NCBI GenBank assembly: GCA_947480815.1
Contig: CANKEA010000007.1
Span: forward strand, 1 to 13,959
Length of the DNA: 13,959 nt
Reading direction: 5' to 3'
Source of the DNA: Caulobacterales bacterium
GTDB taxonomy: Bacteria > Pseudomonadota > Alphaproteobacteria > Caulobacterales > Caulobacteraceae
Shown here: positions 6,864-13,959 of the stretch, in pieces
Position numbering within the stretch: the stretch's first letter is position 1
How the letters are laid out: the number at the start of each line of letters is the position of its first letter
Program-made: the position numbers and the translations under genes
The notes under the pieces: model-generated
Seen by the model: the letters and a program-made list of their open reading frames with translations, nothing else
Told to the model about the DNA's origin: nothing
The model's database searches: none

Positions 6864-8171
6864 GTGGCCCTCTCTGCTAACGACGCTTTCGCGGCCGGCC
6901 GGCGCCGCGGCCGGCGCGGCCGCGGCCGACGCGGTGCTTTGTCGGAAATCAATGTAACGCCGCTGGTCGATGTGATGATGGTCCTGCTGATCATCTTCAT
7001 GATCTCTGCCCCGCTGCTAACTGTGGGCGTGCCAATCGAACTGCCCAAGACGTCCGCCGGGGCACTCAACGACCAGAATCAACCGATCACGGTGTCGATC
7101 CGCCGCGACGGCCGGCTCTATCTGGGCGAGGACGAAGTGCCGTTCACGGCGCTAAGCGATCGGGCCATCGGCCTCGCCGCTGGCGAACTGGCGCGGCCGA
7201 TCTATGTGCGCGCCGACGGCGGCGCGCAGTACGCCATTGTGGCCCAGGTCATGGCAGCTCTGTCGACCAGTGGCTTTACCCGCATCAACCTGATCACCGA
7301 TACCGGTGGTCCCCCCTCTGGTTTGGCTGGGGATGCGAAGCCAGACGAAACGGCGTCGAAGGGCTCGGCCGTGGCTAGGTCACGCACCGAGACCAATTTT
7401 TCGCCAGCCGTTCTGGCCAGCGGGGTGCTGCATGGGCTGATCGCGGTGGTCCTGCTGATCGCTTGGCCGCATGCCTCCAAGCCGATCACCCTGGGCTCAG
7501 CGGTACCGGTGACCATCGTCGCGACGGGTCCCGTGGCCAATATCCGGCCGGCTGAACAGGCGCTGCTCGACCAGGAGGCTCAGACCGAGGCTCCGGTTCC
7601 CGACGCCGCGCCCGCGCCCGCCGCCCCAATCCCAGCCCCGACGCCGCCCAAGCCCGATGCTGCGCCAAAGCCCGCCCCCGCGCCCATACCGGCGAAGACC
7701 CTGGCCAAGCCGGCACCGCAGCCGAGCCTGAACCTCGACGCCCTGGCCGCTTCTATTGCCAAACGCCAAGTGGCCGCTTCTGGCCAGACCCGCTCCCAGG
7801 CTCAACAAGGTCCAGCCCGTGCCGAAACGGCCGTCGAAGCCCGTCAGGCCGTGGGCGCATCGTCCGCCCTGACTGCCAGCGCGCTTGGCATCCTGGCCGC
7901 GGAACTGCAGCGGCGCTGGAACCCCAATTGCGCGGTAGAAGGCGGCTCGTCGGTCGATATTCGTGTTGGCTTCCGCTTGGTTCAGGGTGGAATGATTGTC
8001 GGTGATGTGGATTCCTCTGGCGCGACCGCGACCGACCCCGTGGTTAAGGCGGCGTCTGATCGCGCCGTGAGAGCCGTGCGCCAGGCTGCACCCTTCGAAT
8101 CCCTGCCACCGGAACTTTTCGGCCAGAGGATCGTCGTCAACTTCAACGCCAAACAGGCCTGTTCGGCGTAA
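6864..8171 (+). CDS. tolR-tolA: TolR and TolA in one continuous reading frame
   Basis: One 435-codon frame covers two normally separate Tol proteins. Residues 1-150 are TolR: an Arg/Gly-rich cytoplasmic tail, [20 protein letters not shown] with the proton-path Asp36 in TM1, and the periplasmic ExbD/TolR domain ending near [10 protein letters not shown]. Residues 151-180 are a polar linker. Residues about 180-435 are TolA: TM2 (about 182-201) with SGVLH, matching the Ser-x3-His motif that contacts TolQ, then a Pro/Ala-rich stalk (about 235-300), then the C-terminal TolB/Pal-binding domain (about 335-435, with LQRRWNPNC). The start is GTG 6864 with GGGGAGG at 6848-6854. There is no stop between the halves. 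TolA normally begins N-in, so a literal fusion is topologically awkward. Internal GTG 7371 is a plausible separate tolA start. Both identities are firm; the fusion is uncertain. Confidence 0.9.
   Translation: MALSANDAFAAGRRRGRRGRGRRGALSEINVTPLVDVMMVLLIIFMISAPLLTVGVPIELPKTSAGALNDQNQPITVSIRRDGRLYLGEDEVPFTALSDRAIGLAAGELARPIYVRADGGAQYAIVAQVMAALSTSGFTRINLITDTGGPPSGLAGDAKPDETASKGSAVARSRTETNFSPAVLASGVLHGLIAVVLLIAWPHASKPITLGSAVPVTIVATGPVANIRPAEQALLDQEAQTEAPVPDAAPAPAAPIPAPTPPKPDAAPKPAPAPIPAKTLAKPAPQPSLNLDALAASIAKRQVAASGQTRSQAQQGPARAETAVEARQAVGASSALTASALGILAAELQRRWNPNCAVEGGSSVDIRVGFRLVQGGMIVGDVDSSGATATDPVVKAASDRAVRAVRQAAPFESLPPELFGQRIVVNFNAKQACSA
6894..6915 (+). other. GC-only hairpin early in the tolR coding region
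   Basis: GCCGGCC (6894-6900) and GGCCGGC (6909-6915) form a 7-bp perfect stem around an 8-nt loop that is itself GC-only. It begins 30 nt after the GTG start, within codons for the Arg/Gly-rich tail. The surrounding 6891-6929 contains no A or T until the final codons. Such a fold could slow ribosomes or merely reflect CGG/CGC arginine codons. Confidence 0.4.
7358..7373 (+). promoter_or_regulatory. Candidate internal ribosome-binding site and GTG start for tolA
   Basis: GAAGGG (7358-7363) is followed after 7 nt by GTG 7371-7373, in the same frame as the long ORF. Initiation here would give a 266-residue TolA beginning [12 protein letters not shown]. That is a short basic N-terminus followed at once by the membrane segment with SGVLH, the normal layout of a free-standing TolA. 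TAG at 7376-7378, in the -1 frame, overlaps this start. Inferred from spacing and topology, not shown. Confidence 0.5.
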
Positions 8172-8182
8172 GGATGATTGTT

Positions 8183-9505
8183 ATGCGTTTGTCTCTGCTG
8201 CTTTCTGCCCTCGCCCTGCTGGCCCTGCCGTTCGCTTCGGCGCATGCGCAGGGCCCTGCCGCGCCGCCCGCTGCGGCGGAAGAGATCACCGTCGATGTCA
8301 ACTCCGGCGCGGTGCAGCCTTTGCCCATCGCGGTTCCGGTCTTCAGCGGCGCTGCCCAGGGCGCTGACATCGCCAAGGTGATCATGGCCAATCTGGAACG
8401 TTCGGGTCTGTTTCGACCCATCGACCCCTCGGCCTTTGTTGAGACGTCGCTCGAGGTTAACGTTCAGCCAAGGTTCTCGGATTGGAAAACGGTCGGGGCG
8501 CAGGCGCTCGTCAATGGTCAGGCCACAGTTGAGGCAGACGGGCGCCTTCGGGTCGAATTCCGGCTATGGGACGTGTTCTCGGAAACCCAGTTGCTCGGCT
8601 TGCAGTTTACCTCCACGCCAGAGAACTGGCGGCGCGTGGCCCACAAGATCAGCGATGCGGTCTATGAGCGCCTGACCGGAGAGAAGGGTTATTTCGATAC
8701 GCGCGTGGTGTTCGTGGCCGAGAGTGGTGCCAAGGTCGGGCGCATCAAGCGGCTGGCGATCATGGATCAGGACGGCACCAACCCATCCTACCTGACCGAT
8801 GGCTCCTACCTGGTGATGACCCCGCGGTTTTCCTCGACCAGCCAGGAAATCACCTACATGGCTTTGCGACCCACTGGCTCCAGCGTTTATCTGTTCAACA
8901 TCGAGACGGGCCGTCAGGAAACGCTCGGCACCTTTCCCGGCATGGTGTTTGCCCCGCGCTTTTCGCCAGGGGGCGACAAGGTCGCATTTAGCGTCGAGCG
9001 CGGTGGCAACAGCGATATCTATGTTATGGACCTGCGTACGCGGCAGACCAGTCGCGTGACCTCCGACCCCGCCATTGATACCTCGCCATCCTTCTCGCCG
9101 GACGGCTCCAAGATCGTGTTCAATTCCGACCGGGGCGGCTCGCCGCAGATTTACATGATGAACACCGATGGCTCGGGCGTGCGGCGGATTTCCTACGGCA
9201 CGGGCCGTTACACCACCCCCGTCTGGGCCCCACGCGGCGATTTCATCGCCTTCACCAAACAGACCGGCGGCGAGTTTCATATCGGCGTCATGCGCGCCGA
9301 CGGCAGCGATCAGCGTTTGCTGACCACCAGCTATCTCGATGAGGGGCCAACCTGGGCCCCCAATGGACGGGTTCTGATGTTTTTCCGTGAAACCTCGCCG
9401 GGCAATCCGCGTCTCTGGACCGTGGACATTACCGGCCGAATTCTTCGGCCTGCGCCCTACACCAGCGCTGCGTCCGACCCGGCCTGGTCGACCTTGTTGA
9501 ACTAG
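8183..9505 (+). CDS. tolB: TolB, periplasmic beta-propeller of the Tol-Pal system
   Basis: TolB is the periplasmic shuttle that binds Pal, TolA and outer-membrane proteins. From ATG 8183 it has 440 residues, the family norm. Residues 1-22 form a Sec signal peptide ([20 protein letters not shown], likely cut after AHA). An N-terminal alpha/beta domain follows (about 35-165, ending near [20 protein letters not shown]), then a WD40-like six-bladed propeller with repeated F-S-P-D/G-G motifs: [61 protein letters not shown] 8174 is also in frame, but AAGGA (8170-8174) overlaps it and sits 8 nt before 8183, so 8183 is chosen. The gap to the tolA stop is 11 nt. Confidence 0.96.
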   Translation: MRLSLLLSALALLALPFASAHAQGPAAPPAAAEEITVDVNSGAVQPLPIAVPVFSGAAQGADIAKVIMANLERSGLFRPIDPSAFVETSLEVNVQPRFSDWKTVGAQALVNGQATVEADGRLRVEFRLWDVFSETQLLGLQFTSTPENWRRVAHKISDAVYERLTGEKGYFDTRVVFVAESGAKVGRIKRLAIMDQDGTNPSYLTDGSYLVMTPRFSSTSQEITYMALRPTGSSVYLFNIETGRQETLGTFPGMVFAPRFSPGGDKVAFSVERGGNSDIYVMDLRTRQTSRVTSDPAIDTSPSFSPDGSKIVFNSDRGGSPQIYMMNTDGSGVRRISYGTGRYTTPVWAPRGDFIAFTKQTGGEFHIGVMRADGSDQRLLTTSYLDEGPTWAPNGRVLMFFRETSPGNPRLWTVDITGRILRPAPYTSAASDPAWSTLLN

Positions 9506-9529
9506 GGAGATGGTTTGCACGGTATTGTG

Positions 9530-9548
9530 AGCCAAGCTGGCTTTTTTT
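9530..9548 (+). terminator. Possible intrinsic terminator between tolB and pal
   Basis: AGCCA (9530-9534), loop AGC, TGGCT (9538-9542), running directly into seven T residues (9542-9548). The stem is short (5 bp) but the U-tract is strong. It lies 25 nt after the tolB stop and about 70 nt before the pal start, so it may reduce read-through into pal. Confidence 0.5.
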
Positions 9549-9615
9549 GATCCCATCTGGAGTAAAAACGCGTCAAGCTGCGTCTATTCGGTTCAAACGA
9601 TCCAAGGAGGACGTT

Positions 9616-10164
9616 GTGAGATTAGACATTAAGCGCGCCGTAACACTGGCGTTGATTGCCGTCGCATCCGCCAGCCTGGCTGCCTGCGCGACCAAGAAGC
9701 CGCTGCCGGTAACCCCGCCACCGCCCCCGCCGCCAGCTGCAAAGCCTGCGCCGCCGCCGCCGCCGGCCCCAGTGCCACCCCCTCCCGGGATAGCCCCCGG
9801 TTCGACGCAGGACTTCGTGGTCAATATCGGCGACCGTATCTATTTTGATTTCGACGCCTATGACCTGCGCACCGATGCCCAGCCTGTACTGGCCAATCAG
9901 GCCACCTGGCTGGTGCGCTACACCAATGTGAAGGTGCGAATCGAAGGCAATGCCGACGAGCGCGGCACCCGCGAATACAACCTGGCCTTGGGTGCGCGCC
10001 GCGCCAATTCTGTGCGCGACTTCCTTGTCTCTCATGGTGTCGCGGCCAATCGCATCGAGACCATTTCCTTTGGCAAGGAACGGCCGATCGCTGAGAGCTC
10101 TGACGAGGCGTCCTGGGCGCAGAACCGCAATGTCCATACCGCCATCACCGAGGGTGCCCGTTAA
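9616..10164 (+). CDS. pal: Pal, peptidoglycan-associated outer-membrane lipoprotein
   Basis: Pal anchors the outer membrane to peptidoglycan and is the endpoint of Tol-driven transport. The start is GTG 9616, 5 nt after a perfect AAGGAGG (9604-9610); the frame is open further upstream to 9547, but that lacks a site and hides the signal peptide. The 182 residues comprise a lipoprotein signal with lipobox SLAAC (Cys24), a linker very rich in proline (about 30-58), and the OmpA-like domain (about 66-180): RIYFDFDAYDLR, VRIEGNADERGTREYNLALGARRA with Asp114 and Arg129 at the peptidoglycan-binding positions, and ISFGKERPIA. The residue after Cys24 is Ala, compatible with outer-membrane sorting. It may have its own promoter, given the hairpin after tolB, but I could not identify one. 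Confidence 0.96.
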   Translation: MRLDIKRAVTLALIAVASASLAACATKKPLPVTPPPPPPPAAKPAPPPPPAPVPPPPGIAPGSTQDFVVNIGDRIYFDFDAYDLRTDAQPVLANQATWLVRYTNVKVRIEGNADERGTREYNLALGARRANSVRDFLVSHGVAANRIETISFGKERPIAESSDEASWAQNRNVHTAITEGAR

Positions 10165-10190
10165 GGTTTGCAGGGTCAGGTTCGATTCGG

Positions 10191-10218
10191 AGAAGGGACC
10201 GCGTGCGGTCCCTTCTTT
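10191..10218 (+). terminator. Hairpin terminator after pal
   Basis: AGAAGGGACCG (10191-10201) and CGGTCCCTTCT (10206-10216) are perfect 11-bp inverted repeats around a CGTG loop, ending in a short T-run (10216-10218). The stem is strong and the U-tract poor, so it may be a partial terminator or a 3' stabiliser. It separates pal from cpoB. Confidence 0.65.
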
Positions 10219-10275
10219 GCATCCGGTGGCCCCGCAGCCCTATTCTAGCCGCGCAAACCGACGAGTGTTCCGAAC

Positions 10276-11154
10276 ATGATGAGCCCCGCCTTCGCCAAGA
10301 TAATCGCCTCCGCCCTTGCTGGCATGACGCTGGCGGCGGCCGGACAGGGCCTGGCCCAGACCCCGATCGACAGCGATCCGCTCGACGATCGCTCCAAGCG
10401 TCGGCTCGACAACATGGAGAAGGTGGTGCGTGAACTACGCAGCATCGTCTACCAGGGGCGCAGCACGGGAAAGCCCATCGTTATCCAGTCGGCCGAGACT
10501 GATTCCGTGGTCGAGATCCTGAAGACCCACGTCGATGACCTCGAACAGTCGCTCAAGCGGATGACGGCCGACAGCGAGGCCCAACTTCGTGATCTCGACC
10601 AGGCGCGCAAGGACCTGGCTACCGCCCTAAACCATGAGGCCGCCCTCGAAGCCCGGCTTGGCGCACTCGAAGGCAAGGTCGCCGCAGCCATGGCCCCGCC
10701 CCCCGCCGAACAGCCTGCGGCTCCGCCTGCCGCTGCCTTGCCTGCGCCTGCGGTGTCTCCCGCCGTGACACCGGCGGCGGCCTTTGCTGCGGCCAACAAA
10801 CAGCTTCTCGATGGCGACTATCCCCATGCCGAAAGCGCCTTCGCCGATTTCGTGCAGCGATATCCTACGGACCCTCGCGCCGCTGAAGCCAACTATCATC
10901 TGGGGCAGACCCTGACCGTACGCACGAATACTGCCGATGCCGCCGGTGCCTATCTCGCGGCGATCCGCGGCTATCCGAAGACGGTCTGGGCGCCAGATGC
11001 CATGTTACAGCTGTCGCGTGCCCTGCTTACGCTCGGTGACCAAGCCAATGCCTGCAAGGTGCTGGACGACCTGAATAAGCGCTATCCGATGGTGCCCCCG
11101 CCGGTGCAGTCCCGCGCGGCCACAACCCGGGCCCAGGCCAAGTGCGTACCCTGA
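10276..11154 (+). CDS. cpoB: CpoB/YbgF, TolA-associated periplasmic TPR protein
   Basis: CpoB (YbgF) links Tol-Pal to peptidoglycan synthesis at the division site in E. coli. The 292 residues show a Sec signal peptide (about 1-27, cut after GLA), a coiled coil rich in heptads (about 38-60 and 76-135: VVEILKTHVDDLEQSLKRM and onward), an Ala/Pro-rich linker (about 138-165), and a TPR domain (about 167-285): AAANKQLLDGDYPHAESAF, FVQRYPTDPRAAEANYHLGQ, AIRGYPKTVWAPDAMLQLSRA. The YPTDPRAxEAxYxLG element is the family hallmark. Two adjacent ATGs (10276, 10279) are equally good starts. The stop overlaps tilS by 13 nt. Confidence 0.92.
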   Translation: MMSPAFAKIIASALAGMTLAAAGQGLAQTPIDSDPLDDRSKRRLDNMEKVVRELRSIVYQGRSTGKPIVIQSAETDSVVEILKTHVDDLEQSLKRMTADSEAQLRDLDQARKDLATALNHEAALEARLGALEGKVAAAMAPPPAEQPAAPPAAALPAPAVSPAVTPAAAFAAANKQLLDGDYPHAESAFADFVQRYPTDPRAAEANYHLGQTLTVRTNTADAAGAYLAAIRGYPKTVWAPDAMLQLSRALLTLGDQANACKVLDDLNKRYPMVPPPVQSRAATTRAQAKCVP

Positions 11155-12359
11155 TCGAAGAGGTCGAGGCGATCCTGGACCGGCGGCTGGCGTCGCGCAC
11201 TTATGCCCCGTTGACGGTCGCCTTTTCGGGAGGAGGCGACAGTCTCGTCTTATTGATCCTGGCGCTCGAATGGGCCGGTCGGCATGACCGGCGCGTCCTG
11301 GCCCTGGTGCTCGATCACGGCCTAAACCCTGACAGCTCAGCTTGGACCCGCTTTGCCGCCGCGGCCGCTGCCCGGCTTGGCGCGCAGGTCCAAACCCTTT
11401 CCTGGGATGGCCCCAAACCCGAAACGGGCTTGCCAGCCGCCGCTCGTGCCGCGCGTCATGCCGTCTTGGCGCAGGCTGCGAGAGCTTTGGGTGCGTCTGT
11501 ATTGCTGATGGGCCATACGGCTGACGACCGCCTTGAGGCTGAACACATGCGCGCCGAAGGCTCCAGCGTCCCTGATCCCAAGACATGGGCCCCATCCCCG
11601 GCGTGGCCACAGGGACGCGGCGTATCTGTGCTGCGGCCCTTGATAAACATCCGGCGAGACGCATTGCGCGATTTTCTGCGGGCGCGCGGCGAGCGCTGGC
11701 TCGATGACCCGGCCAACGACGATCCGCGCTTCGCCCGTGCCCGGGCGCGGGTCGCTCTGGCGGACCAGGAGCCTGCGCCCGCCCCGGCCGACGTCGCAGA
11801 ACCCGTAGCGATTGAGGGCTGGCGAGAATCTTTTGGCGCCCTAGAGGCCGAAGGCGAGGTTGTTGCAGCCGCTCTGGCGGCGGCTTGCCTTTGCGCCGCC
11901 GGAACCACCCGCCCTCCGGCGGCAACCCAGATCGCTCGGGTGATGGCCCTGATGGAACGGGGTGAAGACTTCGCTGCCACCCTGGCCGGTGCCCGCGTGG
12001 CGCGGCGAGGCGGCCGCCTCAGCATTACCCGCGAGACCGGGCGGCTGCCGATGGAGTCCCTGGCTATAGCTGAAGGCGAAACCTTGGTCTGGGATGGCCG
12101 CTTTGAACTGAAGGCTGCGGGGCCAAGTCTTACGGTCCGCGCGCTCGGTGGGCTGGCGTCCTACCTGCCCAAGTCCCAGCGGGAAGCGCTTAGTAAGGTT
12201 CCCATCGCCGCTCGCCCAAGCCTGCCTGTACTGGTCAGCCCCGACGGCGAGGTGTCTTGCCCTGTTCTTGCAGGGGGCTCGCCGGGTGCTACGGCGGTAT
12301 CTCTGGTTATGGCGCGGTTTGCCGCCGCCTGCGGCCAAGTGGACTTTGAACCATCATAA
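11142..12359 (+). CDS. tilS: tRNA(Ile)-lysidine synthase TilS
   Basis: TilS ligates lysine to C34 of the CAU-anticodon tRNA(Ile), using ATP, so that it reads AUA. The start is GTG 11142 inside the end of cpoB (13-nt overlap). The 405 residues have the N-type ATP pyrophosphatase domain: PP-loop SGGGDS (29-34), LDHGLNPDSSAW (58-69), GHTADDRLEAEHMR (124-137), RPLINIRRDALRDFL (165-179) and WLDDPANDDPRFARARAR (186-203). The usual HHADDQxET block reads HTADDRLEAE here, a modest departure. A C-terminal domain follows (about 300-400). The overlap suggests translation coupled to cpoB. The tilS-ftsH order downstream is conserved in many proteobacteria. Confidence 0.93.
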   Translation: MRTLIEEVEAILDRRLASRTYAPLTVAFSGGGDSLVLLILALEWAGRHDRRVLALVLDHGLNPDSSAWTRFAAAAAARLGAQVQTLSWDGPKPETGLPAAARAARHAVLAQAARALGASVLLMGHTADDRLEAEHMRAEGSSVPDPKTWAPSPAWPQGRGVSVLRPLINIRRDALRDFLRARGERWLDDPANDDPRFARARARVALADQEPAPAPADVAEPVAIEGWRESFGALEAEGEVVAAALAAACLCAAGTTRPPAATQIARVMALMERGEDFAATLAGARVARRGGRLSITRETGRLPMESLAIAEGETLVWDGRFELKAAGPSLTVRALGGLASYLPKSQREALSKVPIAARPSLPVLVSPDGEVSCPVLAGGSPGATAVSLVMARFAAACGQVDFEPS

Positions 12360-12393
12360 AAATAGCTGCGCGTGGCGAAAGCCGTCCAAGCGT

Positions 12394-12403
12394 CCTATCT
12401 TGG
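12394..12403 (+). promoter_or_regulatory. Weak candidate heat-shock -10 element before ftsH
   Basis: CCTATCTTGG fits the alphaproteobacterial RpoH -10 pattern CYTATnTnnG. The -35 partner CTTG is absent at the expected 17-18 nt; the closest match is CGTG at 12371-12374, with 19-nt spacing. FtsH is heat-induced in several bacteria, which makes the site plausible, but half the promoter is poor. It lies in the 81-nt tilS-ftsH gap, 37 nt before ATG 12441. Confidence 0.2.
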
Positions 12404-12440
12404 GATGAACGCGCACGACCCAACGAAAGCCTGTACCGGA

Positions 12441-13959
12441 ATGAACATTCGAAACTTGGCCATCTGGGCCGTCCTGATTGTGGTCGGGATCGGCGCCTAT
12501 AGCGTCGTCACTCAGAACGGTCGTCCGGGCGGACCCACGCCGGACATCAGCTACAGCCAGCTGCTGCAGCGCATCGATTCCGGCAACATCAAGAGTGCGA
12601 CCTTCCTGGGTCCGCGCGTCGAGGCGCGTGGTGCTGACGGCAAGACCGTCACCTCGACCACGCCAACCAATTCCGACGACCTGGTACGGCGGCTGGAAGC
12701 GCATGGTGCCGATATCAACTTCAAGGCCCCGGGCGGCCTGTCGCTGGTCGGGATTATCGTCAACATGCTGCCGATCCTGCTGTTGATCGGGGTGTGGATC
12801 TTCTTCATGCGTCAGATGCAGGGTGGGGCCAAAGGGGCCATGGGCTTTGGCAAATCCAAGGCTCGGCTGCTGACAGAGAACAAGAACCGCATCACCTTTG
12901 AGGAAGTCGCCGGTGTCGATGAAGCGAAGGAAGAACTGCAGGAGATTGTCGACTTCCTGAAAGACCCAGCCAAGTTCCAAAGCCTAGGCGGCAAGATTCC
13001 CAAGGGCGCCTTGCTGATTGGCCCTCCCGGCACCGGTAAGACCCTGATCGCCCGCGCCGTGGCAGGCGAGGCGGGCGTGCCCTTCTTTACGATCAGCGGC
13101 TCGGATTTCGTGGAAATGTTCGTTGGCGTCGGTGCGAGCCGGGTGCGCGACATGTTTGAACAGGCCAAGAAAAACGCCCCCTGCATCATCTTCATCGATG
13201 AAATAGACGCGGTCGGCCGCCATCGCGGGGCGGGCCTGGGTGGCGGTAATGATGAGCGCGAACAGACCCTCAACCAGCTTCTGGTCGAGATGGACGGCTT
13301 TGAGTCGAATGAAGGCATCATTCTGATCGCCGCGACCAACCGTCCCGATGTGCTGGACCCGGCGCTGCTGCGTCCCGGCCGCTTCGACCGCCAGGTGGTT
13401 GTGCCCAATCCCGACGTGACCGGCCGCGAAAAGATCTTGCGGGTGCACATGCGCAATGTGCCACTGAGCGCCGACGTGGACGTGCGCACCCTGGCGCGCG
13501 GCACGCCCGGATTCTCGGGTGCCGACCTGGCTAATCTGGTCAATGAGGCTGCCTTGACCGCCGCGCGTCGCGACCGTCGCATGGTGACCATGCATGACTT
13601 CGAATACGCCAAGGACAAGGTCATGATGGGGGCCGAGCGCCGCTCCATGGCCATGAACGAGGAAGAGAAGACCCTCACCGCCTATCACGAGGGCGGCCAC
13701 GCGATCGTGGCCATGAACGTTCCTTCGACCGACCCCGTCCACAAGGCGACCATCGTGCCTCGCGGCCGGGCTTTGGGGATGGTGATGCAGTTGCCGGAAG
13801 GCGACCGCTATTCGCTGAAGTATCAGCAGATGACCTCTCGCCTGGCCATCATGATGGGCGGCCGCATGGCTGAGGAGCTGATTTTCGGCAAGGAGAACAT
13901 CACATCCGGCGCGAGCAGCGATATCAAGGCCGCGACCGATCTTGCTCGCAACATGGTGA
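12441..13959 (+). CDS. ftsH: ATP-dependent membrane zinc protease FtsH (3' end outside window)
   Basis: FtsH degrades misfolded and short-lived inner-membrane and cytosolic proteins. The first 506 codons are present and the gene runs off the window. TM1 is about 7-24, then a periplasmic domain (about 25-102), TM2 about 103-123, then the AAA+ module: Walker A GPPGTGKT (194-201), pore loop [15 protein letters not shown], Walker B IIFIDE (249-254), and the second region of homology ending RPGRFDRQ (311-318). The protease zinc site HEGGH is 416-420, with Asp494 in ASSDIK fitting the third ligand. The start is ATG 12441, giving the typical [13 protein letters not shown] 12405 is in frame but adds 12 residues unlike the family. 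Ribosome-binding sites are weak for both. Confidence 0.97.
   Translation, partial: MNIRNLAIWAVLIVVGIGAYSVVTQNGRPGGPTPDISYSQLLQRIDSGNIKSATFLGPRVEARGADGKTVTSTTPTNSDDLVRRLEAHGADINFKAPGGLSLVGIIVNMLPILLLIGVWIFFMRQMQGGAKGAMGFGKSKARLLTENKNRITFEEVAGVDEAKEELQEIVDFLKDPAKFQSLGGKIPKGALLIGPPGTGKTLIARAVAGEAGVPFFTISGSDFVEMFVGVGASRVRDMFEQAKKNAPCIIFIDEIDAVGRHRGAGLGGGNDEREQTLNQLLVEMDGFESNEGIILIAATNRPDVLDPALLRPGRFDRQVVVPNPDVTGREKILRVHMRNVPLSADVDVRTLARGTPGFSGADLANLVNEAALTAARRDRRMVTMHDFEYAKDKVMMGAERRSMAMNEEEKTLTAYHEGGHAIVAMNVPSTDPVHKATIVPRGRALGMVMQLPEGDRYSLKYQQMTSRLAIMMGGRMAEELIFGKENITSGASSDIKAATDLARNMV

Noticed and set aside
8564..9556. 330-residue minus-strand ORF opposite tolB
   Set aside because: It is a shadow of tolB, with no recognisable domain.
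12405..12440. Earlier ATG for ftsH
   Set aside because: It adds 12 polar residues before the signal-anchor and has no ribosome-binding site; family members start at the equivalent of 12441.
12812..13742. Two long minus-strand ORFs opposite ftsH
   Set aside because: Both are antisense shadows of the AAA+ domain, with low-complexity Ser/Arg or His/Gly composition.
1..13959. CRISPR array, insertion sequence, tRNA, prophage or defence genes
   Set aside because: No regularly spaced repeats, transposase-like frames, tRNA cloverleaf or phage proteins were seen on either strand.

Overview
The window looks like a high-GC alphaproteobacterial chromosome, most likely Caulobacterales (Caulobacter/Phenylobacterium-like). 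This rests on gene order and protein character: 6S RNA next to 5-formyltetrahydrofolate cyclo-ligase, then yebC-ruvCAB-ybgC-tolQRAB-pal-cpoB-tilS-ftsH. No search was run, so the genus is an inference. Nearly all intact genes lie on the + strand and are conserved housekeeping genes.

Region by region. (1) 1-284: the 3' end of an amidohydrolase-2 family gene, broken by an in-frame TAA. (2) About 367-541: a probable 6S RNA, followed by a 5-formyltetrahydrofolate cyclo-ligase gene and, overlapping it by 4 nt, a YmdB/TIGR00282-type metallophosphoesterase. (3) 1969-2444, minus strand: the decayed C-terminal end of a secreted RTX (calcium-binding repeat) protein, cut off at its 5' side and frameshifted. 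(4) 2494-5946: yebC, then ruvC-ruvA-ruvB-ybgC. The last four are joined by 4-nt ATGA/GTGA overlaps. They supply Holliday-junction processing, plus a hotdog thioesterase that habitually travels with tol genes. (5) 6049-11154: the Tol-Pal envelope-constriction system (TolQ, TolR/TolA, TolB, Pal, CpoB). (6) 11142-12359: tilS, overlapping cpoB by 13 nt. (7) 12441 to the window end: ftsH, cut by the window edge.

The most unusual point is that tolR and tolA form one uninterrupted 435-codon reading frame (6864-8171). Both halves keep their diagnostic residues. A literal fusion would give the TolA membrane segment the wrong orientation. An internal GTG with a good ribosome-binding site (7371) and an overlapping TAG in the -1 frame just after a C6 tract suggest three explanations: a recent stop loss, a base-call error in the C tract, or a non-standard way of making both proteins. 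Two pseudogene remnants (amidohydrolase and RTX) flank the first housekeeping block. I found no CRISPR array, insertion sequence, tRNA or phage gene, and no clearly novel multi-gene system.
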